In this document: piece after piece, positions 46,578 to 57,136 of the stretch
Layout: each line of letters begins with the position of its first letter
Position numbering within the stretch: the stretch's first letter is position 1
Origin: Micractinium sp. NFX-FRZ
Taxonomy: Eukaryota; Chlorophyta; Trebouxiophyceae; Chlorellales; Chlorellaceae
Assembly (NCBI GenBank): GCA_029339195.1
Contig: JAPTJF010000082.1
Span: 1 to 64,000, forward strand
Reading direction: 5' to 3'
DNA length: 64,000 bases
The notes under the pieces: generated by a model
What the model was told of the DNA's origin: nothing
Database searches by the model: none
The model's input: the letters and a program-made list of their open reading frames with translations, nothing else
Translations under genes and position numbers: made by a program

Positions 46578-47373
46578 CGGCAGCGGCAGTGCAGGCAGGC
46601 AGGCGGGGTGCAGGCCAGCGAGGGAGTAGCAGGATGCGAGCGAGCGGCTTGTCGCGGCAGGGGAATGGGGGCACACAGGCAGGCAGGGTGCGGCTCCTCA
46701 CCAAAAGTCGTGGCCACAGGAGCCCACTACTGGGTCCTGCAGGCAAGGGCAGGCAGGGGGGGGCAGATGGCGGGGCGTTGAGGACAGAGGTGAGGCGTGG
46801 GTAAGGCAGGGGAAGCTGCAAGCTACGAGAGAGCAGCGGACGGCTGGCTGGTTGCGACTCGCGGCTTGTTATTCTAAAGAGTGCCTGTCAGATGAGCTAC
46901 GTGTACGCAGCAGGAGCAGAGGCAGGGCGGCAGGATGGATGTGACCAAAGTGCATCAAAGCATGGTCAGTGCTTGGTGCACCCAATAGGCCTCCAGTCCA
47001 AGCGTGGACCGGGGAGGCAGCAGCACTATCACCGCTAATCCACTAGGAGCAGACACACCCGCCTTTCAGTAAAGAAGCGGCGGCCGGGGAGCAGGAGTCT
47101 GTTCTATTCAGCAGGCCAGGCCAGCCCACCCAGGCTCACCACCAGCAGACTGAGGCAGACGCTGCAGCTGAAGTCCTCTTCATCTAGCTGGGGCTCACGC
47201 GGGCGCTTGGTGCTGGCACCGCCGGTGCCGCTCGCCTCCTTGGCGGGTGGGCGGTGGGCGGAGAGAGGCGGTGCAGCTGCTTCCGAGGCCGCACCGCTGC
47301 TGTGCTGCGCTGCAATGGGTTGCCCTGCTGCAGCCTTGGCGCTCCTCGCTCGAGTTGCCACGGGACTCCTCAT
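44481..47373 (-). CDS. C3HC4 RING-finger protein with Gln-rich C-terminus, probable E3 ubiquitin ligase
   Basis: Five exons on the minus strand (47373-47140, 46736-46702, 46319-46187, 45721-44948, 44681-44481) encode 458 residues. A disordered Ala-rich N-terminus precedes a C3HC4 RING built from three exons: Cys70/Cys73 (CSVC), Cys85/His87 (CGH), Cys90/Cys93 (CELC) and Cys106/Cys109 (CPAC). A helical Glu/Arg-rich stretch follows (RLKERQAEVSEERRALAAEK). Then comes a long Gln/Ala-rich region with several poly-Gln runs encoded by CAG repeats, and a basic tail ending RRRRQSRSGH. The RING should recruit an E2 enzyme; substrates are unknown. The last exon is joined by phase and a good acceptor, not by homology. 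Intron 2 holds a 77-base G run on the plus strand. Confidence 0.82.
46498..46574 (+). repeat. 77-base poly(G) tract in RING gene intron 2
   Basis: Seventy-seven consecutive G residues on the plus strand lie within the intron between RING exons 2 and 3, so the nascent transcript would carry poly(C). The length may be real or an assembly estimate, since such runs cannot be read reliably. Confidence 0.9.
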
Positions 47374-47647
47374 TTGGCCTGGCCGCCTTCCCTCTGCCGC
47401 CAGAAGAGACCGGTTCTTCAGCTCCCCGTGACAGGGCGCGGGGCACTGGGTGCAGAGTTGACGACTTTGGGCAATGGGAGTGCTGCAGAAAGCTTGGCCA
47501 AGGAGACCGGCGGTGGCTGGAGCTTAGCAGGCCCCGCAGGCTGCACCAGGCGTGTCCATTTCGAGCCCAAAAGAGTGCCACATATAGGAAATACGTGTGC
47601 ACACAACTGCTGGAGGCGGCCGAAAGCTGCTGCAGGCGCGAAACCCC
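47374..47647. promoter_or_regulatory. bidirectional promoter region, RING protein and reductase
   Basis: The divergent start codons are 274 bp apart, so promoters and leaders of both genes share this stretch. I can name no core element with confidence. Confidence 0.5.
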
Positions 47648-49139
47648 ATGCCGTCTCCTCAACCCACTCTTGTTCAGCCGCCGGCCGTGATTATCGGTTC
47701 TGGCAGGGTGGGCACAGCACTTCAGAGACTAGCACCCAATGCCCCGATCGTCAGCCGAGGCCAGAGCCTATCTCAGCAGTTGGGCAGCGAGGGCCTCCGC
47801 CCGCTCCTCGTGGCCACCACGAACGACGCGCTGGAGCAGGTGACTTTGGGCCTCGCTTACAGCCCTTTGCTGCTGGTTCCTCTTGCAGCACGTCACACTG
47901 TGCTGGTCCACAGCCGACAGCAGTTGCCAGCAGGAGGCTCCTCTGAAGCACGTGTGTCTGCTGCTTTCTCACCCTGCCTCTGCCGCCTCCCGCCCCCGCC
48001 CCCGCCCCGCCAGGTCATCAACGGCTGCCCACCCGCCCTGCGCCCCGACCTCGTGTTCCTCCAAAACGGCCTCCTCCTGCCGCTGCTGGACAAGCACGGC
48101 CTGGCAGGCAACACCCGGGCGCTGCTGTATCTGTCGGCCGCGCAGGACGGCAGCGTTGTGGATGGACGACGCACGGTGGTGATGGGCAGGTGACACGCCT
48201 CAGGAGAGGAGGCGGCGCGGCGTGGGCTGGTTTGACGTGCACTCAAGCTCGTCCACTCTTCCGGGTCTCAATGATCTGATCTGGAAATGTTGTTCGGGCA
48301 CTAGCAGCTGTGCACACCTCTTGCTGTGCCCACTCACTTGCTTGTCACCCGCCCACGCCTGCAGGTGGGCAGGCGCCTTTGCCTCCCTGCTGCGCTCCGG
48401 CGGGCTGGCCTGCCGGGCAGTCAGCCCGGCAGAGTACCAGGCGTTGATGGTGGAGAAGCTTCTGTGGGCCTCCATCTACTGGCTGCTCAGTGCTGGCCTA
48501 GGTGGCCTGCCTGTGGGTGACGTGGCGCAGCGGCACGGCGGGGCAGCAGAAGAGCTGGCTTCTGAGCTGCTGCCGCTGGCACAAGCTTATCTCATGCAGC
48601 GAGCGGCGGGCAGCAGAGGCTGTGAATCAGGAGGTGGAGGGCCGGGGCTGCTGCTGCCAGGAAGCGCGGAGCAGGTGGGCGGCGGGGCGGGGCACCCGTG
48701 CTGGCGCCGGCAGGGCCGGCGTGCTGGCTGCCTGCTGCGCTGGCCGCTGGCTGGGTTGGCTGTTTTGCAGTGCATGCGTGCTCGGGAACTGCATGGACAG
48801 CTTTTATCACACACCCGGGACTGCTGCAAAGGATCTTACTTGCAGGCCCGCCCTCCCACGCCCTGGACCCGCACCCACCGCCATGCCCATTGCGTTGCTA
48901 CCTTGCCCCTGCCGCAACCGGCCCACCTCCCCTGCTTCCTGCACCCTTTCCAGGTGGCAGCGCTCACCGTGCCAGGCGTGTGCGCCTCCATGGCTGCATA
49001 TTCCCTCAGCATCCCCAGCGCTGTTCCCAGCCGGGCCATGGCCCTAGCGGAGTTTGCCTGGAGGAACGGCTGGTTCTTGAGCCAGGCCCGCACGCCGGCG
49101 CACGTGGCGTGGCTGGGCCGGGCAGGGGTGGAGGCGTGA
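47648..49139 (+). CDS. ketopantoate reductase-like NAD(P)-binding protein
   Basis: Four exons (47648-47839, 48014-48189, 48365-48674, 48954-49139) encode 287 residues, near the usual 290-310 of ApbA/PanE proteins. The N-terminus is a Rossmann fold with GSGRVG at residues 17-22, a later LLVATTNDALEQ strand, and DLVFLQNGLL, corresponding to the family's QNG motif. The C-terminal helical part has MVEKLLWASIYWL where the family has its catalytic lysine region, but without the usual following asparagines. True ketopantoate reductase activity (pantothenate pathway) is therefore not certain. No transit peptide is obvious. TGTAA at 49545-49549 gives a 3' untranslated region of about 400 nt. Confidence 0.8.
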
Positions 49140-50072
49140 GCGGCCAGCGCTCTCTATGTTGGGCGCATTAGGCCATGGCGTGCTTGAAAGCGCTGACCCA
49201 GTAGGGTGCTGGTGCGGTGGTGGCGAGCAGTGGCACAGGAGGCGCCTCGGCGGCAAAGCCAGCGGGAGAGCGCCGGCACGGTGAGGCAAGACAAGCATCA
49301 TGCATGCATGCGTGAGTGCATGCATGCAAGTGCCTGTTTGCTATTCATGTTGCAGGCATGCAAACTTACAGGTATTTAGGGTGTGCCGTTGCGGAGCCTT
49401 TTTAGACTAACCTTGCGATTGGCATTTGCCTGCCTTGGCTGCAGGTCCGCTGCAAGGTTGGGCAGGAGGGCGGGCAGTTCTGAACCTAGGCGCCCGTGGC
49501 AGGGGGGCAAACGCGGATCGCTCACTGCCTTGTCTCATTTTTCCTGTAAAACCGCTTTCGGGAATCTGCCGTGACGAACTCTTTGGTGGGATGGCCCCGG
49601 GTGGGCAGACTGCAAGGGCAAATGCGGCACGCTGAGCCTGACCTGCAGCGGCGACGGCGCAGCGCTCTAACCCCTTTGAAGACTGCTACCCTGGCGCGGT
49701 GCCTTCCAGATTGCTCGTCCCTCCTGCCATATCTTGACCCCGTTTAGTCGATCAAGTACGAACAGCAGGCGCGGGCGCTGTCAAGCGAGGCTGACAGAAA
49801 TTGTTTGCGGAAGGAGGGCTGCTGAACCCGCCTGCAGGGCGGCAGAACCCAGGTACAGCGGTTGCAGCAGAGTCACAGTTTACTGCCACGATCGGGACGA
49901 AACGAGCCGGCGGAGTTGAAGAGCCCGCTGCCGCCGGCCGGCACCCGCCGCCACCGCCGCCCACCTCCCTGACCGACCGCTGCCCTTGCACAGTCCTCAC
50001 GCACTGAAAGAATAACCTCCCCCGCAGGGACTTGGTCGCGCCGCTGGAAAGGCTGCCTGACTGCCGGCCAAG
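49140..50072. other. intergenic between reductase and DGAT2 genes
   Basis: It holds the reductase 3' untranslated region (TGTAA at 49545-49549), a short ATGC-rich run near 49300-49330, and the DGAT2 promoter and leader. No exon is supported. Confidence 0.5.
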
Positions 50073-53000
50073 ATGACACAGGCGGCAGAGGTGCAGCAAG
50101 AGGCCCGCCCGGCGGGCCCGCAGGGGCTGCTGCACCAGGTTGCGACCTTCCTGGCGCTGAGCTTCTGGATCTTCGGGCTCATTGCAGGTGAGGCATGCCT
50201 TGCCTTGCCTTGCTGCCAGTTTGGAGTTTGGAAAAGCAGGAGGCGGTGGGGTGAAAAGGGGCAGGCGGCTGCAGCAGGCGGCGGGTTGGCCCGCACGCAG
50301 CCCGCCCAGCCCCCAAGTGCGCCTCCCTCTGCCGCTCCCTGGCCTCCCCCGCACTGCAGTGGGCTTGTGGTGGGTGCTGGATTTGGTGCTGCTGCCGCGC
50401 CGTCCGGTGCTGGCGCTGTCCATGCTGGGCCTCAAGGTGGGCAGCACAGTGTGTGGGGGACTGGCTGTGATGACTGATGGAACTGGCTGTGCAGCTGTCG
50501 CCACCTGTGCGGTGCCAACTGTGCAGTACGTGTGCAAACGCCGACGTTGAAGTGGGCGGGTGACACAGTTGCCTCCTGCCGCCACGGAATTTCAATTCGT
50601 AAGCGACTAGCAGTTTCCTGCTTGCAACCATGCCGCCGGCCCCCACAGTGTCCCCCTGCCCACCCGCCCGCCCGCAGCTGCTGCTGCTTGTGGTGCCGCT
50701 GCGCATCCCGCCGCCGCGCCCCATCCAACGCTTTTTGCGGTTCAGCATGGAAGCTGCGGGGCACTACTTCCCCGTTAGAGGTGGGTGGGAGAGCGGGTGT
50801 GGTGGGAGTATGCAGGTTGCTGGTAGTTGCTCGAGCTTGCTGCGAGTCAGCATGGGGGCAGCAGCAGTAGAGTGGCGTGATTGGGTGTGCACCGGCGGCG
50901 GCCTCCCCCGCTGCTGCTTCCCTCACTGGTACCCCGCCTGACGGTGCCGCTCTTGTGCCCCCGCCTGCAGTGGTGTGGGAGGGCAAGCAGGAGGACTACG
51001 CCCAGGGGCCCTTCATCATTGGTGAGTGAGCACATGGTGGTGTGAGCAAACAGTGGGGCGGGGTGGAGGGGTGAGGCGGCTCCAGCGGGGGCGCGGGGCG
51101 CCACATGTGCGCGGCGGCACATTTGCGGCCCTCGGTAGGAGCTGCTTTCACACTGCAAGTCTTCCCCATGAGGGCACGCCGCGCTTCACAGGTGCAAGTA
51201 CAACGCCAGACTGTGCCAGGCTGTGCCAGGCTAGGATAGCGCGCCAGGAGGGGTGGCGTTGCACTCATTCTCACGCCCACACCCTGCCCCTGTGCCCTGC
51301 AGGCTACGAGCCGCACAGCGTTCTGCCGCAGGGAATCTGGTGAGTCTCTGCTCACAGCTCTGGCATCCGTTGGCTGCTGGCACGCGGCGCGCACCGCTTG
51401 TTGTTGACGGTGTATAGCTGTCGCTGGCCGCTGCAGCGCTTGGTGCGCTGCTGCTGCGGCTCCTGCCATGCATCGCACGATGTGCCCGGTTGCCGCATGT
51501 GACCACCTCATGGCGTGCTTCCCTCACACTGCTCACCCCTGCCATCTGCAAGCTCACCCCTGCCCGCCCCCACCAATGACCCCGGCACCCCGCATCCCAC
51601 TGCCCTCTCCCGGTTTGCCATGCAACATCTTCTGCCAACAATGAGCAGCCCGGCGGCCTTCCCCTGAGCCCCGCCTCCCCTCCTGCCCCACCGAAACCTG
51701 CAGCATCTTCTGCCAGTATGCAACTGATGCTGTGCCCGCCGGCCTCAGGAACGCTCGAATCCTGGTGTCCTCCGCGGGCTTTGCCGCCCCCATCCTCAGA
51801 CACATGTGGTGGTGGCTGGGCTGCCGCCCCGTCAGCCGCGCGTGCTTCTCCGCGCTGCTGCGCAAGGGACGGTGAGCGGGCGGCGGGGTGGGCGGGCGTC
51901 ATTGGGGCAATGTGCCAACAGGTGTTGCCTGGCAGGCAGCGGTTCTGCTGCATCCACTCTGCCTGCCGGGCTGCCAGCATGCCGAGACTGTTGGCTCTCC
52001 CCTGACATCACTTTGACCCTTGCCTTTTGTCACACACCATTGTCACACACCACCAAGGAAGCAGCAGCCATGTCATGCTGACCCAACGGCAGCCCACCCT
52101 GCCGCCCGCCACCTCGGCAGGTCGGTGGCACTCTGCCCCGGCGGTGTGCAGGAGTGCACGCTGATGCGGCGCGGCGAGGAGGTGGCGTATCTGCGGAAGA
52201 GGCACGGCTTTGTGAGGTGCGCTGTGCTGTGCTGTGCTGCGCTGGGGGGTGGTGCGCTGGGCTGTGACATGCTGTGCTGACGTGGTGGCTTGCCTGCAAA
52301 AGATGCATGCGTGTGTGAGCTGTGCTGTGCTGTGCTGCGCTGCGCCGTGCTGGACTCAGGAGACTTCGGGCACTGCACAGAGGCGCCTTTGATGCGGCTG
52401 TGCTGGCACTGTGCTGCGGTGCGCTGCGCCTCGCTTCGTTCGTGGCCAGAACAAGCGATCGCAAAGCCTCCCCTTGTACAAACGTCGACGCTCTGCTTCC
52501 TTGTGCCCCACCTGCCCCGCCCCGCTCCCGCAGGATGGCGCTGCAGGCGGGCGCGCCGCTTGTTCCCGTCTTCTGTTTTGGCCAGACGGAGCTGTACTCC
52601 TACTGCCGCCTCTTCTTCGACTGGCCCAGAAACCTGGTGGGTAATGCTACGTGCAAGGGTGGTTGCCAGCGCCAGTTTCTCTGGCGGACTGGTCATGAAG
52701 GTCGTGGGGCCTGGCTGGCCAGGGCGGCGATGCTGTGACCGCTGCTGTGCAAGCAAGACGGTCTCAGTGAGGGGCTGGCAGGAAGCAAGCATGCAGGGCG
52801 GCCTCCCTGCCGCTGCGGCACGCCTGCTCATCTCCTTCCCGCCTCACCCGGCCCCGCCCTCCTTGCTCACTCTCTTCACCCCAACTCTTCCGCCCGCCCC
52901 GCTCTGCCCCGGCCACTTGACAGATCCCCAAGAGCGCGGCGGCATCGTTTGTGCGCCGCATCGGCTACGGTGCGCAGGGGCCTGCGGTCGGCTGAATTTT

Positions 53001-54205
53001 CAACACCCTGCCGGCAGGGGTGTGCACATGCTATGACTGTTGCTACGAGCTTTGCTATCCTATTGAGTTCCTGGAGAGACATGTGCCGTGCCGCCCAAAC
53101 TGGGTGCCCTGGCTGTGCGCGTGCTCCTTTGAACAAGCCGCTGCCCACCTGCCGCTGCCCCCACTGCCCACCCGGTGCAGTGCCCATGCTGGCCTTTGGG
53201 TGGATGGGGACGTTCATGCCCAAGCGGGTGGGTGGGTGGGTGGGTGGGTGGGGTTGTGGGGTTGTCACCGTGGCTGGTTCATGTAAGGCAGGCGGCCCAA
53301 TCGTATAGAGGTGTGCGGGGCAGAGCAGTGGTGAAATCCCACCCCCAGCTCTGTGACTCTGGCCAGCGCAGCGCGGCCCGGTTCACTCAGTCCGCCCCAC
53401 CCGTGCACTCACGCCGCTGCCCTTCAGCAAGTAATCTCTCTCCCCTCCTGTGCACCACGCAGCCCCGTTCAGCCGACCTTTTCTGCACCCTGGCCCCCTG
53501 CCCCATCCCTCCCCGCCCTACCGAGTGTCCTTCCCCTGCCGCCGCAGGTGCCGCTGTGCATTGCAGTGGGCTCCTCTCCCTCTGCAAGGTAGCGAGAAGC
53601 ATCACACCTCCCTACACCATGGCTCCTTTGCCTGCCGCAGGTGCCGCTGTATATTGTGGTGGGCAAGCCGCTGGCAGTGGCCAAGGTGGAGCAGCCGACG
53701 CCCCAGCAGGTCCGGCATTGCTGCTGGTGGGCTACCGGGACGCCTGTGCCCCTGCCGCTAGCTGTCAGCAGCGCTGTCCTCTCCACCAGCCTGCATGTCT
53801 GCGCCACAGCGCACCTGCCACCAGCCCTCTCTGGCTGCTGCCCCCTACCTGGCAGGTCAGCTGCAGTTGTTACTTGCCGGGAGATGTAGGCGGCGCACCA
53901 TTCCTTCTCCTCTTTGCGTGCCTCCCAACCCACCCCTCTCTCCCAAACATATCCTTTCTAATGTCGGATCATTGCACGTCCGTGGGTTCTGTGGCGCGGC
54001 AAGATTGAGCACTCCTTCTCTCTGCCCTTCTTTTCCTCACCCGCCGCCCCACCTGGCCGCCTCTTCAAGGGAAGTTCCACCCCACCCCGAGTGCTGGTTG
54101 CAGGTGGATGACCTGCTGCAGCACTTTATTCGCGAGATGGAGCGGCTCTTTCAAGAGCACAAGAAGGCGGCTGGGCACGAGCACACAAAGCTGACGATCT
54201 ACTGA
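50073..54205 (+). CDS. DGAT2: type 2 diacylglycerol acyltransferase
   Basis: Twelve exons (50073-50187, 50360-50436, 50678-50780, 50971-51021, 51303-51339, 51704-51871, 52121-52216, 52534-52636, 52924-52969, 53181-53227, 53641-53709, 54104-54205) encode 337 residues in continuous phase. DGAT2 makes triacylglycerol from diacylglycerol and acyl-CoA at the ER and lipid droplets. Hydrophobic segments near the N-terminus (FLALSFWIFGLIA, LWWVLDLVLL, LLLLVVPLRIP) precede the catalytic motif YEPHSVLP at residues 117-124, the EPHS form of plants and algae. PGGVQE follows at 190-195, then RKRHGFVRMALQAGAPLVPVF and FGWMGTFMPKRVPLYIVVGKPL. Algae usually carry several DGAT2 (DGTT) copies; which one this is cannot be told. 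Introns 5 and 10 carry exon-edge copies. TGTAA is at 54430-54434. Confidence 0.94.
51621..51716 (+). repeat. DGAT2 exon 6 acceptor edge copy in intron 5
   Basis: TGCAGCATCTTCTGCCA at the start of exon 6 (51700-51716) recurs at 51621-51637 with one mismatch, which turns the acceptor CAG into CAA. It looks like a decayed copy 79 bp upstream. Confidence 0.65.
53541..53663 (+). repeat. DGAT2 exon 11 acceptor edge duplicated in intron 10
   Basis: The acceptor and first codons of exon 11 (53634-53663, GTG CCG CTG TAT after GCCGCAG) have a copy at 53541-53570 with four mismatches in 30 nt and an intact CAG. Splicing to the copy would give a short tail ending at a stop about 14 codons on. Confidence 0.85.
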
Positions 54206-55101
54206 GCCCACACTCACCCGCCCCCCCCCGCCCGGCTATTTTGGCGGCGTCTTCACATGCACAGCACCGGGCCGCTCTCCCAGCATGCCTGCTGCCGTGT
54301 GCTTAGACTCCGCGGCTAGCCAGCTGGGGCATGTGCTGTCATTTCAGGGGCAGCGGAAGCGGCGCCGGCAGCAGCAGCGGGCATGTATGTTTGCCGCGCG
54401 GTGCATTGCTGCCATTTGCAGGCATGCATTGTAACCAATACCTGCGTCACCACAATGTTGTCACGCATGCAGCGCAAACTGGGCAGTAGCACAGGTTCAG
54501 CAGTGGCCTACTTGCCAGGTGTCACACCCTTGGCGTGATAACAGGAGGCGGCGGGCCCCTCCTGGCAGCCTCCTGGTGTGCAACTGGATCATTGGCGGCC
54601 AGGCCGCCTCGCGGCACCTCGCTCCTGCTTGCATGCACCATGCACCGTTTGTTCGTATGATGTCAGCCCCACAGGGGCAACATGACTCGGCCAAGCCACT
54701 GGAGCCTGGTTCAGCGGTGGCCTTCTTGCCAGGTATCCACGCCCTCAGAGGGGTTACATCCTACGTGGTGCCAGCATCCTCGCCTCGTGCTATTCAAGGA
54801 AAACAGCGATCGCTGGCTCGATGAATTGCTGGCCAATGCAGGCAGCTGCTTTCGGCTATTTTACAGACCACTGGGCTCCACCTGGTATTTGCGGGGCTTG
54901 GACGTCGTGCAGCTACCTGGTGAGCCAGAGATGGCATTTGCTTGGAGTTCTGCCCCCAAGCAGCAGCCTGCGGGCAAGCTACAGCACTCCACGTTCCGTA
55001 AAGCGCCGATGCACAAGGAACACTAAAGTCCGCTTCCCGCCAATGATAGGTGGTGGAGTAAATGGCCGGAGTAACGGCCGGATCTGTGTGCTAGGGACGG
55101 C
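54206..55101. other. intergenic with an unassigned duplicated segment
   Basis: After the DGAT2 poly(A) signal (54430-54434) a 30-nt segment at 54494-54523 recurs at 54708-54737 with three mismatches. Both copies read GSAVA-Tyr/Phe-LP followed by a GT, like an exon end. A frame with an ATG at 54682 runs to 55026 and contains a good GTGAGC donor near 54920. I cannot join these to any gene. Confidence 0.4.
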
Positions 55102-56351
55102 ATGCCCGACTCTAGCGCCCGGCCCGCCGCTGGGCCCGGAGGCGGCGGCGGCGGCAGAGGCAGGGCGGTGCTGCTGGGCACGCCGGACATGCCGTTTGTT
55201 TCGCGTCACAACCTCACAGTCGTGTCCTCCACCGGCATTATGAACATCTTGGGACTGGTGAGCTAAGCGCACGCCCGGCATGGCCTCCCATGCAACATGC
55301 GCCTGCATGCACATGCACCTGCCATCCCTCATCCCCGTTTACCCCGTGCTCGGCTGCAGGTCATCATCCTCGCCTTGACCTGGCGCCTGCTTCCCTACAT
55401 GCAACTACACATGGGCATTTTCCTGGGCGGCCAGGCTGCAGCCTGCATGGCAGACCTCGCGTGGCGCCGCTGCAGCCTGGCAGGCAGCCCCGGCGGCGGC
55501 AGCAGCAGCTACCTGCGGTGCCGGGAGGTGTTGGTGGGCATCGTGCTGCGCCTGATGGGCTTTGGCGCGGGCACAGGGGGCTGCCTCTCTCCTTTCTACA
55601 TGCTGGAAGATCTGGCTGACAACACCGCCAGTGGCGCCTCTGCCGCCGCCCTGCTGCTCACGCTGAGCACGCTGCCGGTGGCGGCCTGGCGCTGGGCTGG
55701 CTGGCGCGTGCGCATCTTGTGAGCGGGGCGGGCGGGCTGCAGTTAAGGGACGCTATGCATGCGATACAAGGGGCAGCATGTCTGCATGCAGTGCATCCGG
55801 ATCGGTGCCCCAGGGAGCCAGCCGTTGGCGTGAGCCGCTACCCCCGCACACTGACAAATGCGGCCACCTCCCTGCCCCCCTCCTGCTGCAGCTGGGCGCT
55901 GCCTGTTGAGCTGGCTGCTGTCGCCCACCTGTCGTGGTGCCACCGCAACATGTGCGGCATGCAGGCACTGATGCAGCCGGGGATGCAGCGCGTGTCGGGC
56001 TCAACATATGATGCGCTGGCCTACTTGCACACCGCGTTGCTGCCGCTGGCGGGGCCCTCGGGGGTGCCCACGCCGCAGGACAAGTGCGGCGTGCTGCTCC
56101 TGTGGCTGCGCTTGGGCTTGGGGCTGGCAGTCCCAGCGCTGCTGCAGGCAGCCTACGAGTGCCGCATGTTTGCCGTGCACCAGCAGCAGCGGCGGCAGTG
56201 CGGCTTGCAGCCTGAGCGTGGCTGGCAGGCGCGGGCATACAGCACTCTAGCGGCCGGCCTGCGCCCCGAGCACAACCCGCAGCTGCTGCTGCTCTCATGT
56301 CTCATGCTGCTCTTGCTTGCCTGGGAAATTGCAGTGGTGCTCCACCTCTAG
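55102..56351 (+). CDS. multi-pass membrane protein, distant relative of the 24.8-29.1 kb pair
   Basis: Three exons (55102-55257, 55360-55718, 55892-56351) encode 324 residues. A Gly-rich N-terminus leads to SRHNLTVVSSTGIMNILGL. Then come several hydrophobic spans: VIILALTWRLLPYM, the segment around GIVLRLMGFGAGTG, SAAALLLTLSTLPVAAW, WALPVELAAVAHLSW, VLLLWLRLGLGLAVPALL, and a C-terminal LLLLSCLMLLLLAWEIAVVL. The three-exon layout, a conserved DKC placed just before a hydrophobic segment ending in a Pro-x-Leu, and a following Gln/Arg-rich helix (HQQQRRQCG) recall the tandem membrane proteins upstream. I infer a distant common family; no function is known to me. TGTAA lies only 24 nt past the stop (56375-56379). 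Confidence 0.8.
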
Positions 56352-57136
56352 CTTGGGGCTGCCGCACAAGCCCTTGTAAGCCAATCATGCCCCGCAGCAG
56401 GCAGGCGTCGGTTCTGGTGGGGGACAGCAATGCCGGGATGAGAGCCCCCTGCCGAAGCTCCTCGGTAGGCCATCACACTGCCCGCCAGCCAATGAGGCGT
56501 TCATTTTAAGCAACCGCTTTAAGAGGGTTGCCCTCCCTTGCGTGGCGCCAACCCGGCCGTCTGCGTGGCTTTTGGACTGCCACTTGCGTCAATCATGCAT
56601 GCAGTTTGACTAGAAACACCTTGCATGTGGGCCTGCTGGCCCGCTTGCTCATCGGCGTGTGGCTAGCCGTGAGTGATTGAGGGTGTTGCTCATTTGCGGT
56701 ACCAGCAGGCCTGGTGGCCGGGCACCGTCGCCGCCGGCAACAACCTCATTGACACACCAGGTAGCCAACCGGCCCCGGGCGCTTCCGAGCGTGCATTCAG
56801 GGCGAAAAAACCGTGGCATCGCGACGTGCGCCTGCGTTGCCAGCGTCGGCGGCGGTGTTCGCCGGCCGGCAGCTGCCGCCGACGCTTCCGCTTGTCGGCG
56901 GCCGCCCGCTCATTGCAAGTGTCTGCCCTACCGGTGCGCGCGAAATTGTGTTTACGCCGCTATCAAGCTGCGCAGAGCTGGTCTGTGCCTTGGTCGCGCC
57001 CCCCAGTGGCAGACGGAAGGTGGCACCTGCAAACCAGCAGTACCAGGTGGAAACTTCTCCAAGCCTCTCACAAACCCTCCGTCCGCATTCCATTGGTCTC
57101 CTGTCGCTCTCCAACAAAGGCAACCCACTCGCCCCC
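56352..57136. other. intergenic
   Basis: Short 3' untranslated region of the membrane-protein gene, then the promoter and leader of secreted protein B. The open frame upstream of and in phase with the protein B ATG (from 56813) would bury the signal peptide and has no counterpart in paralogue A, so it is treated as leader sequence. Confidence 0.45.

Noticed and set aside
46389..46804. Glycine- or proline-rich frames over the poly(G) tract
   Set aside because: They exist only because a homopolymer has no stop codons; the region is an intron of the RING gene.
49801..50007. Proline-rich frame just upstream of DGAT2
   Set aside because: It has no start context or homology and falls in the likely promoter and leader of DGAT2.
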